Source: Vibrio harveyi NBRC 15634 = ATCC 14126 = KCTC 12724
Lineage (GTDB): Bacteria; Pseudomonadota; Gammaproteobacteria; Enterobacterales; Vibrionaceae
Length of the DNA: 64,000 nt
Assembly: GCF_001591145.1 (NCBI RefSeq)
Contig: NZ_BCUF01000005.1
Location: 1 to 64,000, forward strand
Direction: 5' to 3'
Positions 52,272 to 60,835 of this stretch are shown here, piece after piece. Below the pieces are notes generated by a model. The model did no database searches. It was given only the letters and a program-made list of their open reading frames with translations, and had not been told where the DNA came from. Made by a program: the position numbers and the translations under genes. Every line of letters starts with the position of its first letter. Positions within the stretch are counted from its first letter, which is position 1.

Positions 52272-52729
52272 ATGTTGCCGCCCCTGCGTTTTTAGAAAAG
52301 CATGGTGAGGTGAACAGTCTGGAGAAGTTGGAATCTTTACCCGCCACTATTTACGCCGCCCCAGGTTTGTTATTCGATAAATTCGGCTATCAAGATGAGC
52401 AAGGTAAACAACAGCATTTTCAGCTTAATGTCGCTTATAAAGTGAATGATGTGGAAATGTTGGCAAGAAGCGCTGCAGGAGGAAATACGCTTGCTGTGGT
52501 GACTGCACAAATGGTTCAAGACGAAATCAAACAAGGCAAGTTAGTGCCGATCATGACGCACTTGAATATTGATGATTTCGGCACCTTCTACGCCGTGTAT
52601 CCGCACCGAGATGCACCAATCAAAACCAAGTTGTTTATCGATACACTCAAATCCATTGTGGGAGAAGAGACGCCCATTTGGGAGAAGAACATCCCAAACT
52701 TCGACAAGATGTATGGGCAAGGGAAGTAG
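52272..52729 (+). pseudogene. Truncated LysR gene (effector domain only)
   Basis: About 150 codons encode only the second half of a LysR effector domain: VAAPAFLEKHGEVNSLEKLESLP is the usual 'vasPaYLxxhG' position near residue 150-170 of LysR proteins, followed by AGGNTLAVVTAQMVQDEIKQGKLVP and FYAVYPHRDAPIKTKLFIDTL. No helix-turn-helix and no ribosome site are present. The junction at about 52262-52275 abuts a minus-strand remnant, as expected if a deletion removed the shared promoter of two divergent genes. Confidence 0.7.
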
Positions 52730-52769
52730 AGCTATTAAGCGACTAGGCTTCACCATATTAACCTAGAAA

Positions 52770-52793
52770 AAAGAGGCTCGACGGAGCCTCTTT
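52770..52793. terminator. Bidirectional terminator
   Basis: AAAGAGGCTC and GAGCCTCTTT with a 4-base loop between the LysR remnant and the TetR gene. Confidence 0.85.
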
Positions 52794-52821
52794 CACGTTG
52801 ATTTTAAAGGCGAGTCTGAAT

Positions 52822-53367
52822 CTAAACTAAAATGCGATCAACTTGCTCAATAATAAACGCTTCTTCTAGTGCTTTACCTAACATCAACTGGTGGTTTAGC
52901 AGTCCAAGCATTAGGGTATAAAGTGATTCTTTGTGTTGTGCTGAAACGTAGTTTTCCAGCATCGTCATGTACTTTTGATTCGCTAGTAACATGCATGGAT
53001 CGGTAGCTACGTTTTCTTGCCCAATCACATCAATATAATCAGACACTAACTTCATCTCTTGGAAGAAACGCGGTGCCATCTGTTGGAAAATTAATACAAA
53101 GTTCTCTGCTTGTTGTTCAGGGCTAGCGCTTGTTGCGCTCGGTCTTCCTGCCAATATTTCTGCATCGAAGTTAACCATTGCCTCGGTAGCGGCTTTGAAC
53201 AGCTCATCTTTACTTTTGTAGTAGTGATAGACCGCACTTTTACTCATGCCAAGCTGTTCACAAAGCTGTCTCATCCCAAGATTTTTGTAGCCAAATTCAA
53301 GAAATATACCTGTTGCTTTTAGCGCTATTTCTTCTCGTTTTTTATCGTGATCGACGATTTTAGGCAT
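52822..53367 (-). CDS. TetR-family transcriptional repressor
   Basis: A 181-residue protein from the ATG at 53367 (AAAAGAGAAAAAT upstream). Helix-turn-helix at about 28-52: MRQLCEQLGMSKSAVYHYYKSKDELF, followed by a ligand-binding helical domain. It is divergent from the NAD(P)-binding protein gene, and an AGACC-N4-GGTCT palindrome sits between them, so it probably represses that gene and itself. Confidence 0.9.
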   Translation of the reverse strand: MPKIVDHDKKREEIALKATGIFLEFGYKNLGMRQLCEQLGMSKSAVYHYYKSKDELFKAATEAMVNFDAEILAGRPSATSASPEQQAENFVLIFQQMAPRFFQEMKLVSDYIDVIGQENVATDPCMLLANQKYMTMLENYVSAQHKESLYTLMLGLLNHQLMLGKALEEAFIIEQVDRILV

Positions 53368-53482
53368 ATTTTTCTCTTTTCGATGGTTAGCGTAATCACG
53401 GCAGTATATCACAAGATTCTTTTTTTAGACCAAGTGGGCAAGAAAGATCTTTACCTTGTGTTTGAATCGTACTAACTTAAAA

Positions 53483-53496
53483 AGACCGGTTGGTCT
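53483..53496. promoter_or_regulatory. TetR operator
   Basis: AGACCGGTTGGTCT: perfect 5-base arms AGACC/GGTCT around 4 bases, similar to the NemR-type box TAGACC-N4-GGTCTA. A partial second copy begins with AGACC at 53427-53431. Both lie between the divergent TetR and NAD(P)-binding genes. Confidence 0.7.
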
Positions 53497-53554
53497 AAAT
53501 AAAGACGAAGGGACTCTTTGTCTTGTTCCTCTACCAAGAATAGGAAACATCGAT

Positions 53555-54424
53555 ATGAAAACGCAGCCTCGAATTTTAATCGTCGGTTCAACGGGTTATT
53601 TAGGATCGAATATTGTTGAATTTCTCATGGCGCAGCACGCCGAGTTTAAAGCGTTGGCGAGAAACAAAACCAAGCTCCTTGCGATGGGCTTACAAGAGTC
53701 GCAGGCAGTAGAAGCTCAGGTGACTCACCCCGATGAGCTAAAAGGAGTTTGCGAGGGTGTGGACGTTGTTATCTCATGCTTGGGCATTACTCGTCAGCAA
53801 GATGGATTAGGTTATTTGGATGTCGACTACCAAGCAAACTTGAACTTACTCGAAGAAGCAGAACGAGCAGGTGTTGGTAAATTCATTTACATCTCTGCGT
53901 TCAATGCTCAGAAATATCCTCAAGTTCGTCTGCTAGAGGCGAAAGAGCGCTTTGCGGGTCGGCTTCTGCAATCAACAAAATTAACCCCTTGTGTGATTCG
54001 TCCGAATGGTTTTTTCTCTGATATTACCGAGGTGTACAACATGGCGAAATCGGGTCGAGTGTTTACTTTTGGCGATGGTGAAAACTTGCTTAACCCCATT
54101 CACGGAAAAGATTTGGCGAGATTTTGTGTTGAGGCTATCGATAGCACTGAAACGGAGATTAACGTAGGCGGACCGAATGTGTTTTCAGTGAACCAAATTG
54201 CTCAGCTTGCATTCAAATCTCAGAATAAGCCGGAGAAAAATACGCATTTGCCGGATTTGTTGCGCAGAGCTGCTCTCGTAATGGTCAGCCACCTACCAGA
54301 GAAGTGGGGCGGTCCTGCTGAGTTCTTCCTGACCATGTTAGGCGGTGACAATATCGCACCGACTTATGGTCATCATCGACTGGAAGACTACTTTCGCAAG
54401 CTCTCTGAAGAAGACAACATCTGA
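53555..54424 (+). CDS. NAD(P)H-binding atypical SDR protein
   Basis: A 289-residue protein from the ATG at 53555 (TAGGAAAC upstream). The dinucleotide loop GSTGYLG is at about 10-16, VVISCLGITRQQDGLGYLDVDY follows, and FIYISAFNAQKYPQV replaces the SDR YxxxK with a looser arrangement, as in NmrA/YwnB-like members. The C-terminus has a C-terminal helix pair. TetR control suggests induction by an electrophile or aromatic ligand; that is inference. Confidence 0.85.
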   Translation: MKTQPRILIVGSTGYLGSNIVEFLMAQHAEFKALARNKTKLLAMGLQESQAVEAQVTHPDELKGVCEGVDVVISCLGITRQQDGLGYLDVDYQANLNLLEEAERAGVGKFIYISAFNAQKYPQVRLLEAKERFAGRLLQSTKLTPCVIRPNGFFSDITEVYNMAKSGRVFTFGDGENLLNPIHGKDLARFCVEAIDSTETEINVGGPNVFSVNQIAQLAFKSQNKPEKNTHLPDLLRRAALVMVSHLPEKWGGPAEFFLTMLGGDNIAPTYGHHRLEDYFRKLSEEDNI

Positions 54425-54552
54425 ATCAATTCATCGATTTAAACGGGACTCCACCCAAGTACTCAACCATGACTTTGGTTAGAAAGGGGGAGGTCATGTG
54501 CTTCATTGTCGATAAAGTAAACAATATCTGAATCGTTAGCAGGGAGCACTTC

Positions 54553-55635
54553 ATGAACCAACGCCAATTACAGCAGCAAGCATTTGACTTAAGTGATCAA
54601 AACTTAATTGTCGGCAATGTGGATCAATGTCCATTGCCACCAGAAATCTTGGCGTTTACGACAGCGAACTCAGAGTATGTTGTCGAAACGTTTGAAAGTG
54701 GTTTGACGGCGCAGGTATTTCATATTCGTGTCGGCGGACGAGACTATACGCTCAAGAAAAAACGCCCACAGGCGAAAGTGCAGAACCCTGATGGTCAGTA
54801 CTCCTTTCTGAATGAAGTTCAACGTCGTCTTGATTTTCAAACTCAAAAAGACAATCCGAATTTAACTGAGGATTTTAAACATATTGTTGAGACTGTTTAT
54901 GCTGATTATCGTTTAGGAATCATTGTTTCAGATTGGATTGAAGGTTCGCCAATTCAAGCCCTAACTGAGGACTTATTAGGGCAGCTATTCTCGACTCTAT
55001 TTGTCTGTGAGCGAAGTGGGTTGTTTGAGTGGGATTTGTGTTCAGGGAACTTGCTGGTGGATAAACAAGGTCAGCTAAAGTTGTTCGATTTTGGTTATAT
55101 GTATCGGTTTGACCCTTTAAGAGAGTTCAACAGTAATGGTATGCATGACCCTATGTTTGATACTTGTGAGCGATTTGAAACGCGCTTCTTCTCTGGTTGG
55201 TTATTGGAGCAAAATTATTCCCGAAAAGAGGCAATGCAGCTATTCAAAAACGTTAAACAACAAGGCTTTAAGATGCTTGAATACAAGCGGGACTGGTTAG
55301 TTCAAAACTATGCCGTGCCAGAAATCGTAGAGCGAGTGCAAACGTCGATGGAAAAGATACAAACAGCGCTAAAATCTGATGCTGAGTTGGAACATCTTTT
55401 TACGCTTGAGATGTTTCGTTCGCATGTGCTCGATATTGAAGATGATTTGGATGGTAAGAGTTGCACGCCAACCACAATTAAACGTGTGCAGTTTGTTTTA
55501 GATATGCTGCAGCAACATTATGATTTGTTGGTTGAAGGAGGTGCGTTGTTTTATCAAAATGCCGCTAAGAGTAAAGCCGAACTGATTCAAACCTACCAAG
55601 AGAAACACGAATTGGTGCTGCAGTACCAACTTTAG
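54553..55635 (+). CDS. Protein-kinase-fold protein, unknown substrate
   Basis: A 360-residue cytoplasmic protein with a full set of kinase landmarks: Lys68-70 in YTLKKKRP (beta-3), Glu88 in FLNEVQRRL (helix C), hinge VSDWIEG, catalytic Asp161 and Asn166 in FEWDLCSGNLLVD (D-x4-N), and DFG at 179-181 (LKLFDFGYM). The Gly-rich loop is weak (ESGLTAQVF). The C-terminal third (about 230-360) is helical and not family-specific. It may be a kinase or phosphotransferase; no substrate gene is adjacent. Confidence 0.7.
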   Translation: MNQRQLQQQAFDLSDQNLIVGNVDQCPLPPEILAFTTANSEYVVETFESGLTAQVFHIRVGGRDYTLKKKRPQAKVQNPDGQYSFLNEVQRRLDFQTQKDNPNLTEDFKHIVETVYADYRLGIIVSDWIEGSPIQALTEDLLGQLFSTLFVCERSGLFEWDLCSGNLLVDKQGQLKLFDFGYMYRFDPLREFNSNGMHDPMFDTCERFETRFFSGWLLEQNYSRKEAMQLFKNVKQQGFKMLEYKRDWLVQNYAVPEIVERVQTSMEKIQTALKSDAELEHLFTLEMFRSHVLDIEDDLDGKSCTPTTIKRVQFVLDMLQQHYDLLVEGGALFYQNAAKSKAELIQTYQEKHELVLQYQL

Positions 55636-55655
55636 TTTTCGGTGTCGAGAAAACA

Positions 55656-55683
55656 AAAAAGCACACGAGAGGTGTGCTTTTCC
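55656..55683. terminator. Bidirectional terminator
   Basis: AAAAAGCACAC and GTGTGCTTTT with a 5-base loop between convergent kinase-fold and rhodanese genes. Confidence 0.88.
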
Positions 55684-55714
55684 ATTCCATAGTCTAGGCA
55701 GGTGCTAAGTGGCA

Positions 55715-56065
55715 TTACTTCGCTTGTTGCATCTCAGCCAAGCCACCCGCGTTATGAAGGTTGGTAAACCCTTGAGATTGTAGGTACTGATACGCTTGCC
55801 CTGAGCGATTGCCGCTGCGGCAGTAAAGCACGATTTGCGTATCTTTCTCGACATTAGCAAAGTGTTTATCCAACTCAGAAAGCGGAAAGTTAATCGCATT
55901 GTCCAAGTGACCATCGGCAAACTCTTGTGGTGTGCGCACATCGACAATCATTGCGCCTTGCTCAATCCATTGCCAACCCTGCACTGCACGTTCAGAAGCC
56001 AATACCGATGGCGCGCTGAAAGCTAAGCTCAAACAAGTGAATATGATCGGGAGTAGTTTTTTCAT
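55715..56065 (-). CDS. Periplasmic rhodanese (PspE-like)
   Basis: A 116-residue single-domain sulfurtransferase with a signal peptide (1-23, VLA-S). The active-site loop is C82-RSGNRS in VLYCRSGNRSGQ; IVDVRTPQEFADGHLDNAINFP is the family entry. Size and export match E. coli PspE. It transfers sulfane sulfur in the periplasm. Confidence 0.9.
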   Translation of the reverse strand: MKKLLPIIFTCLSLAFSAPSVLASERAVQGWQWIEQGAMIVDVRTPQEFADGHLDNAINFPLSELDKHFANVEKDTQIVLYCRSGNRSGQAYQYLQSQGFTNLHNAGGLAEMQQAK

Positions 56066-56173
56066 TGAGTTCCTTTCCTCAAGGTCAATTGCCCTAAACA
56101 GTCTTGACGAGGATTATACGTGTGATTATCAAACTTCGATGTGGCATTGGTCGAAATGTCGTAATTCAGTGTG

Positions 56174-56785
56174 TTATGACTTTAACCCTAGCATGGCACC
56201 AAACACCAATAATCCAGCGCCACAAGCTTGGTTCAACCTGTGTTTCACGTGCAGTAATAAACTCTGTAATCGAGGTGAGGTAAATAAGATGGCAACCATA
56301 GAAAACCAAATCCCGTGCAGCGCAATCATGTAGACTCCGTAGCCTAAAGCTAAGTGCTGCGATGCTGCATTCGGGTCGATGACTTGGCTAAAGATACTTA
56401 AGAAAAACAACATGGTTTTTGGGTTAAGTACGTTGCACAAAAAGCCTTGGAAAAAGAACTGCCAAATGGAGATGCTTTCTTGTGTTTCCCCCTCTATCTT
56501 CTGCTGAGAATCAGCCCCAAAAATCCCTTTCAATCCGAGATAGATCAGATAAGCCGCACCTAAGTAGCGAATCAAGCTGAACAACCATTCGTTCTGTGAA
56601 ATTAAGTAACTGATGCCAAGCAATGAATAGGTAATGTGCACCGAAATCGCAAGACTGATGCCCACGGCGCTCCAAATTCCGGCTTGTCTGCCCCTGTTGA
56701 GGCTGTTTCTAAGAACCAAGACAAAATCGGCTCCGGGACTGATAACGATGAGTATGCCTAATAAGGCAAGGCTGAAAAGCTCCAT
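56174..56785 (-). CDS. LysE/RhtB-family amino-acid exporter
   Basis: A 203-residue, six-helix exporter from the ATG at 56785 (ACAGGAAACACC upstream). ISPGADFVLVLRNSLNRGRQAG is the LysE signature (about 14-35), followed by GAAYLIYLGLKGI and FFQGFLCNVLNPKTMLFFLSIFSQ. RhtB relatives export homoserine, threonine or lysine. The divergent LysR gene is its probable regulator, 103 bases away. Confidence 0.9.
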   Translation of the reverse strand: MELFSLALLGILIVISPGADFVLVLRNSLNRGRQAGIWSAVGISLAISVHITYSLLGISYLISQNEWLFSLIRYLGAAYLIYLGLKGIFGADSQQKIEGETQESISIWQFFFQGFLCNVLNPKTMLFFLSIFSQVIDPNAASQHLALGYGVYMIALHGIWFSMVAILFTSPRLQSLLLHVKHRLNQACGAGLLVFGAMLGLKS

Positions 56786-56822
56786 GGTGTTTCCTGTTTC
56801 TTTGTTGTTATGAATGAGGCAA

Positions 56823-56851
56823 TTGTAGGTCGAGAGTTCGGAGACTATAAT
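56823..56851 (+). promoter_or_regulatory. Sigma-70 promoter of the divergent LysR gene
   Basis: TTGTAG (-35), a 17-base spacer and consensus TATAAT (-10), 37 bases before the LysR start codon. Confidence 0.65.
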
Positions 56852-56888
56852 CGAAACAAATTCCGCTAAGTGTGAGAAAAAGTCACAG

Positions 56889-57755
56889 ATGAGGCATCTT
56901 AAATCCTTCCATGTTTTCCATGTCGCAGCATCGTCTGCGAGTTTTAGTGAGGCAGCAAATAAGCTCAGTATTACGCATGGCGCAGTGAGTAAGCAGATCA
57001 AAGTGTTGGAGACCTATCTGGCTCAGCCTCTGTTCTACAAACAGGGGCGCAATATGCTGCTCACTAAAGAGGGTGAGATGCTGAAAAGCTATACCGAGCA
57101 AGCATTCCAAGCGTTGGAAACTGGCATGAACAAGCTGGTGCAGGAGAAGCACCAATACCTTGAAGTCTCTTGTGAGCCAACGTTAACCATGCGTTGGTTG
57201 ATGCCAAGGCTTTCCGCGTTTAATGATGGTTGTGACGCAGACGTTCGGCTTTCGACTGCGGGAGGACCTGTAACGCTCGGCTCGACAGGGCTTGCTATGG
57301 CAATTCGTCGAGATGACTTTGAGCCTTTGTATCACTACCCCAAAACCAAGCTGGTGGAAGAGTGGGTGGGTCCCGTGTTTTCACCTGAATACTGGCAGCA
57401 AGTGAAAAGTGATTTGAACTCTGTGAAGCTATTACACAGCCAAACTAGACCTGAAGCGTGGCAAGAATGGATGCAGCGCTCTGGTGAAGCGTCGATAAAC
57501 GGAAAGGCGGAACAGTCTTTCGCGCATTTCTATTTTTGCATTCAAGCTGCAGTCGACGGTTTAGGTGCGGCGATGGGCTCTTATCCTTTGGTGATGGACG
57601 ATCTCAAACGTGGCAACCTTGTCGCACCATTTGGTTTTGTGCCGTCAGGGCATGACTATGTCTTATTGACTCAAGACAAAGCACGTTCTGAACTGGAACA
57701 AAAATTTGTCCATTGGCTGCAAAACCAAATGGCGGAGTGTGTGCCTTGCACCTAA
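56889..57755 (+). CDS. LysR-family regulator, GcvA-like
   Basis: A 288-residue LysR protein: LKSFHVFHVAASSASFSEAANKLSITHGAVSKQIKVLE (about 4-42) is the GcvA-type helix-turn-helix, and EVSCEPTLTMRWLMPRL opens the effector domain. It is divergent from the LysE exporter, the classic ArgP/LysE-like arrangement in which the exported amino acid is the coinducer. Confidence 0.9.
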   Translation: MRHLKSFHVFHVAASSASFSEAANKLSITHGAVSKQIKVLETYLAQPLFYKQGRNMLLTKEGEMLKSYTEQAFQALETGMNKLVQEKHQYLEVSCEPTLTMRWLMPRLSAFNDGCDADVRLSTAGGPVTLGSTGLAMAIRRDDFEPLYHYPKTKLVEEWVGPVFSPEYWQQVKSDLNSVKLLHSQTRPEAWQEWMQRSGEASINGKAEQSFAHFYFCIQAAVDGLGAAMGSYPLVMDDLKRGNLVAPFGFVPSGHDYVLLTQDKARSELEQKFVHWLQNQMAECVPCT

Positions 57756-57836
57756 GAAACAAAGAGAGACCCTAGTCAGGGCGCGCTGAGTTACCTAGAG
57801 TGGTTGAATACGTGCTACATAATGGAAATTTAGGAA

Positions 57837-58202
57837 ATGGAAAACCTCAATATTGTTGAAATTAAATCTTTTGTTCCGGCGAAAGATTATGAGCTATCAA
57901 AGCGTTTTTATCAGGCGTTGGGTTTTGAGATGCCTTCGGATTTTGGTGGTGTGGCGTACTTCTTCAAGGGCAGTTGCTCATTCTTGCTGCAAGATTTTTA
58001 TGAGCCGAAACATTGCAATAATTTCATGATGCATTTGTTGGTGGAAGATGTTGTCAGCTGGCATGAACATGTTTCAAGTGTAGATTTGGAATCATTCGGA
58101 ACCAAGATGACGGAACTGATTGATCAACCTTGGAAGATGCGAGAGTTCTGTTTGCACGATCCTAGTGGCGTGCTGTGGCGCATTGGTCAGAACATCGATT
58201 GA
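57837..58202 (+). CDS. VOC/glyoxalase-fold protein
   Basis: A 121-residue protein. EIKSFVPAKDYELSKRFYQALGFEM and CLHDPSGVLWRIGQ are the two VOC half-site regions, but the first metal His of glyoxalase is replaced (EIKSFVPAKD), so metal catalysis is doubtful and a binding role is possible. Single gene with its own terminator. Confidence 0.8.
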   Translation: MENLNIVEIKSFVPAKDYELSKRFYQALGFEMPSDFGGVAYFFKGSCSFLLQDFYEPKHCNNFMMHLLVEDVVSWHEHVSSVDLESFGTKMTELIDQPWKMREFCLHDPSGVLWRIGQNID

Positions 58203-58215
58203 TTTGTGTATGAAA

Positions 58216-58243
58216 AAAGGTCAGCGCTTGCGAACTGACCTTT
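58216..58243. terminator. Bidirectional terminator
   Basis: AAAGGTCAG and CTGACCTTT with a 10-base loop between the VOC gene and the GH92 cluster. Confidence 0.82.
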
Positions 58244-58265
58244 GAAGAGGGAAGAGTGATAGGAC

Positions 58266-60746
58266 TTATTGAGGCGCTTTCATCGCTTCTGATTGATCGC
58301 CCGTCATCACGAAGTGCAACTCACCACCCGGTTTGAACTCGGAATGGTCGAAGAAGAAACCGTTATCCAAAGCTTTGCCATTGATGGTGACAGACTTGAT
58401 GTACATGTTGTCATCGGCGTTGTTCTCTGTGGTGATGGTGAACGTGCCGCCTTTCACCGGAATCACGGCTTTGTCGAATAGCGGACGACCCACAGTGTAA
58501 ATAGGTTCTGCTGCGTTCACTTGGTAGAAGCCTAATGCAGACATTACATACCAAGCGGACATTGCGCCCACGTCTTCGTTACCAATGACGCCTTCTGGCG
58601 CAGCAAAGTACATGTCATCAAGAATGTGGTCGACGACTTGTTGTGTCTTCCATGGTTCTGCTGTCCAGTTGAATAGGTAAGGAATGTGGTGCGAAGGCTC
58701 GTTACCAAACGCAACTTGACCAATCAAACCAGACATATCCGGTGTTTCTGTACCTTGGCTTTCTGCGGTGAAGGTGGCTTCTAGGTTTTTCTGGAACTCA
58801 GCATCGCCACCCATGATGGTTTTTAAGCCCGCGATGTCATGCGGCACAAACCAAGTCCACTGCCACGCGTTACCTTCGGTGTAGTTGCCTGTCTTGTGTT
58901 CTGTGCCGTATGGGTCGAATGGCGTCATGAAGGTTTCATCAATCATCACTGGGCGCATAAAGCCCGTCACGCCATGTTCTGCGTATTCCGTTGGGTTGTA
59001 ATCGAAGTATTTTTTGTAGCCTTTTGAGCGTTCAAGGTATTGCTCTTCCGCTTGAGTATCACCGGCTGCTTTGGCGATTTGCGCGATAGCCCAATCGTAG
59101 AACGCGTTTTCCAGACCGTAAGAAACAGACTCAACCGTGTAGTCTTCAAATACTGGTTCACCATCTACACGTTGGATAGCTGGCGTGAAGCCGTTTTTCT
59201 CAATGTAATCGATGTGCTTGGTTAAAGTGCGATCCAATACGCCTTGATCCCAATCGGCTTGCAATGCAGGGTAGTTCTCGTAAGTTGAAGAGTCGATCGC
59301 GGCTTTCAGTGCCAGCTCTTTCTCTTGCTGAGTAAACTCTTCTGGGAATTTGGTCATCGCATCCGCAATCACTGCTACCGCTGGGTAGCCGACCATGGTG
59401 CCTGTCTCGTCACCTAAGTGTTCCCACTTTGGCAGCAAGCCGCTTTCAGTGTACTTCTGAACTAGGTTCTTCGCGTATTGCACCGCGCGGGTTGGCTCTG
59501 TGATGGTTTTTAGTGGGTGTAATGCACGTTGGGTATCCCATAGAGAGTAAACCGAGAAGTTTGGCTGTTCTTCCGTTGCTTGACCGTAAGCGATGGAGTA
59601 TTCCCCTTCGCCTTCACGAATCGAGCCTTTGCCCATGCCACGGAATCGACCATCCACGTCTTGATGCACCATCGGCGCAATCTTGGTGTGGTAAAGCGCA
59701 GTGTAGAAGATCTCTTTCTGATCTTCTGTGCCCCCTTCGATAGAGAAGTTGAGTGCTTTTGCCCATTTCTCACGTGCGTTGTTGCGCGCAGTATCGAAAG
59801 AGACATTCGCTTCGGCATCGTAGTTGTTTTCTGCGCCTTGTGAGTCAACCGCAGATAACGCCACTTGCGCGTTCAACTCTTGTGAACCTTCATCTTCAAA
59901 TTCGATGTAGGCAGTGACGTCCGCTTTGACACGCTTAACTGGATTACCTTGGTCATCGTAAATCAATTCAGAAACGTGCTCTGCCGTTAGGCCGTCAACA
60001 GGCTTACCATTAGCAAGGATGTAGACGTCTTTGATCTTCTTATCGAAAGTCGAATAGAAGAAGATTTTTTGGTTTTTCGCCCAACCAGAGAAGTGCGCTG
60101 CGTCGCGCTCGCCCGTGATGGTATGACCGTCTTCGCTCACCGTCAGTTTGTTGCGCAGAGAGGTCGAGCCCCAGTCACTGTTAAGGATGGAGTTGAGGTC
60201 AATCTTCAGACGTTGTGGTTGACCTTGTGGGTAGGTGTAACGATGGAAGCCGACACGTTCAGAAGCTGTAAGCTCAGCTTTGATACCGTTCTCAGCAATC
60301 TTCACAGAGTAGTAACCCGCTTCTGCCACTTCTGAGGTTTTGTCCATCTTGACCGAAATCGCTTCGCGGTAGTCGTCGCTGTCTTCGATGTATTTAGCTT
60401 TATCTTCGGTAAACGGCAGGAACAGAATGTCACCTAAACCGCCCATGCCCGTGCCAGAAAGGTGAGTGTGGGAGAAGCCAAATAGAGTCTTTTTATCGAA
60501 GTGGTAACCTGATGAAGAGTGCCAGCCGATCAGCTCGGTATCTGGAGACAGTTGCACCATGCCTTCTGGCACAACGGGACCCGGGAAGGTGTGTCCGTTA
60601 AAGCCGGTACCAATGAATGGGTCGACGTATTTTAGGTTGGAAGTATCGACGCTTGGTGAGGTGTTATCGTCGTCATCGTTGCAGCCAGCCAAACCAATAA
60701 CACTTGCAATCACTGCGGTGGCGATAGCGGTTTTCGTAAAGTTCAT
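58266..60746 (-). CDS. GH92 alpha-mannosidase lipoprotein 1
   Basis: An 826-residue lipoprotein, lipobox LAGC (Cys22) with Asn at +2, then a DDDD stretch. GH92 features: YVDPFIGTGFNGHTFPGPVVPEGMVQLSPDT opening the N-domain, FGFSHTHLSGTG, the (alpha/alpha)6 barrel, TEGNAWQWTWFVPHD with the likely catalytic acid, GNEPSHHIPYLFNW (calcium/substrate), and GNEDVGAMSAWYVMSALGFYQV with the likely base. Such enzymes are Ca2+-dependent, exo-acting alpha-mannosidases. It is the last of three tandem minus-strand paralogues. Confidence 0.92.
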   Translation of the reverse strand: MNFTKTAIATAVIASVIGLAGCNDDDDNTSPSVDTSNLKYVDPFIGTGFNGHTFPGPVVPEGMVQLSPDTELIGWHSSSGYHFDKKTLFGFSHTHLSGTGMGGLGDILFLPFTEDKAKYIEDSDDYREAISVKMDKTSEVAEAGYYSVKIAENGIKAELTASERVGFHRYTYPQGQPQRLKIDLNSILNSDWGSTSLRNKLTVSEDGHTITGERDAAHFSGWAKNQKIFFYSTFDKKIKDVYILANGKPVDGLTAEHVSELIYDDQGNPVKRVKADVTAYIEFEDEGSQELNAQVALSAVDSQGAENNYDAEANVSFDTARNNAREKWAKALNFSIEGGTEDQKEIFYTALYHTKIAPMVHQDVDGRFRGMGKGSIREGEGEYSIAYGQATEEQPNFSVYSLWDTQRALHPLKTITEPTRAVQYAKNLVQKYTESGLLPKWEHLGDETGTMVGYPAVAVIADAMTKFPEEFTQQEKELALKAAIDSSTYENYPALQADWDQGVLDRTLTKHIDYIEKNGFTPAIQRVDGEPVFEDYTVESVSYGLENAFYDWAIAQIAKAAGDTQAEEQYLERSKGYKKYFDYNPTEYAEHGVTGFMRPVMIDETFMTPFDPYGTEHKTGNYTEGNAWQWTWFVPHDIAGLKTIMGGDAEFQKNLEATFTAESQGTETPDMSGLIGQVAFGNEPSHHIPYLFNWTAEPWKTQQVVDHILDDMYFAAPEGVIGNEDVGAMSAWYVMSALGFYQVNAAEPIYTVGRPLFDKAVIPVKGGTFTITTENNADDNMYIKSVTINGKALDNGFFFDHSEFKPGGELHFVMTGDQSEAMKAPQ

Positions 60747-60835
60747 AATCTTGATTCCTTAGGCAGGAAGCGCGTCACTTCCTGCCACTGAGTTAATCTA
60801 TCTGCTTATTCTTTAAACACGAGTTACATAAAACG

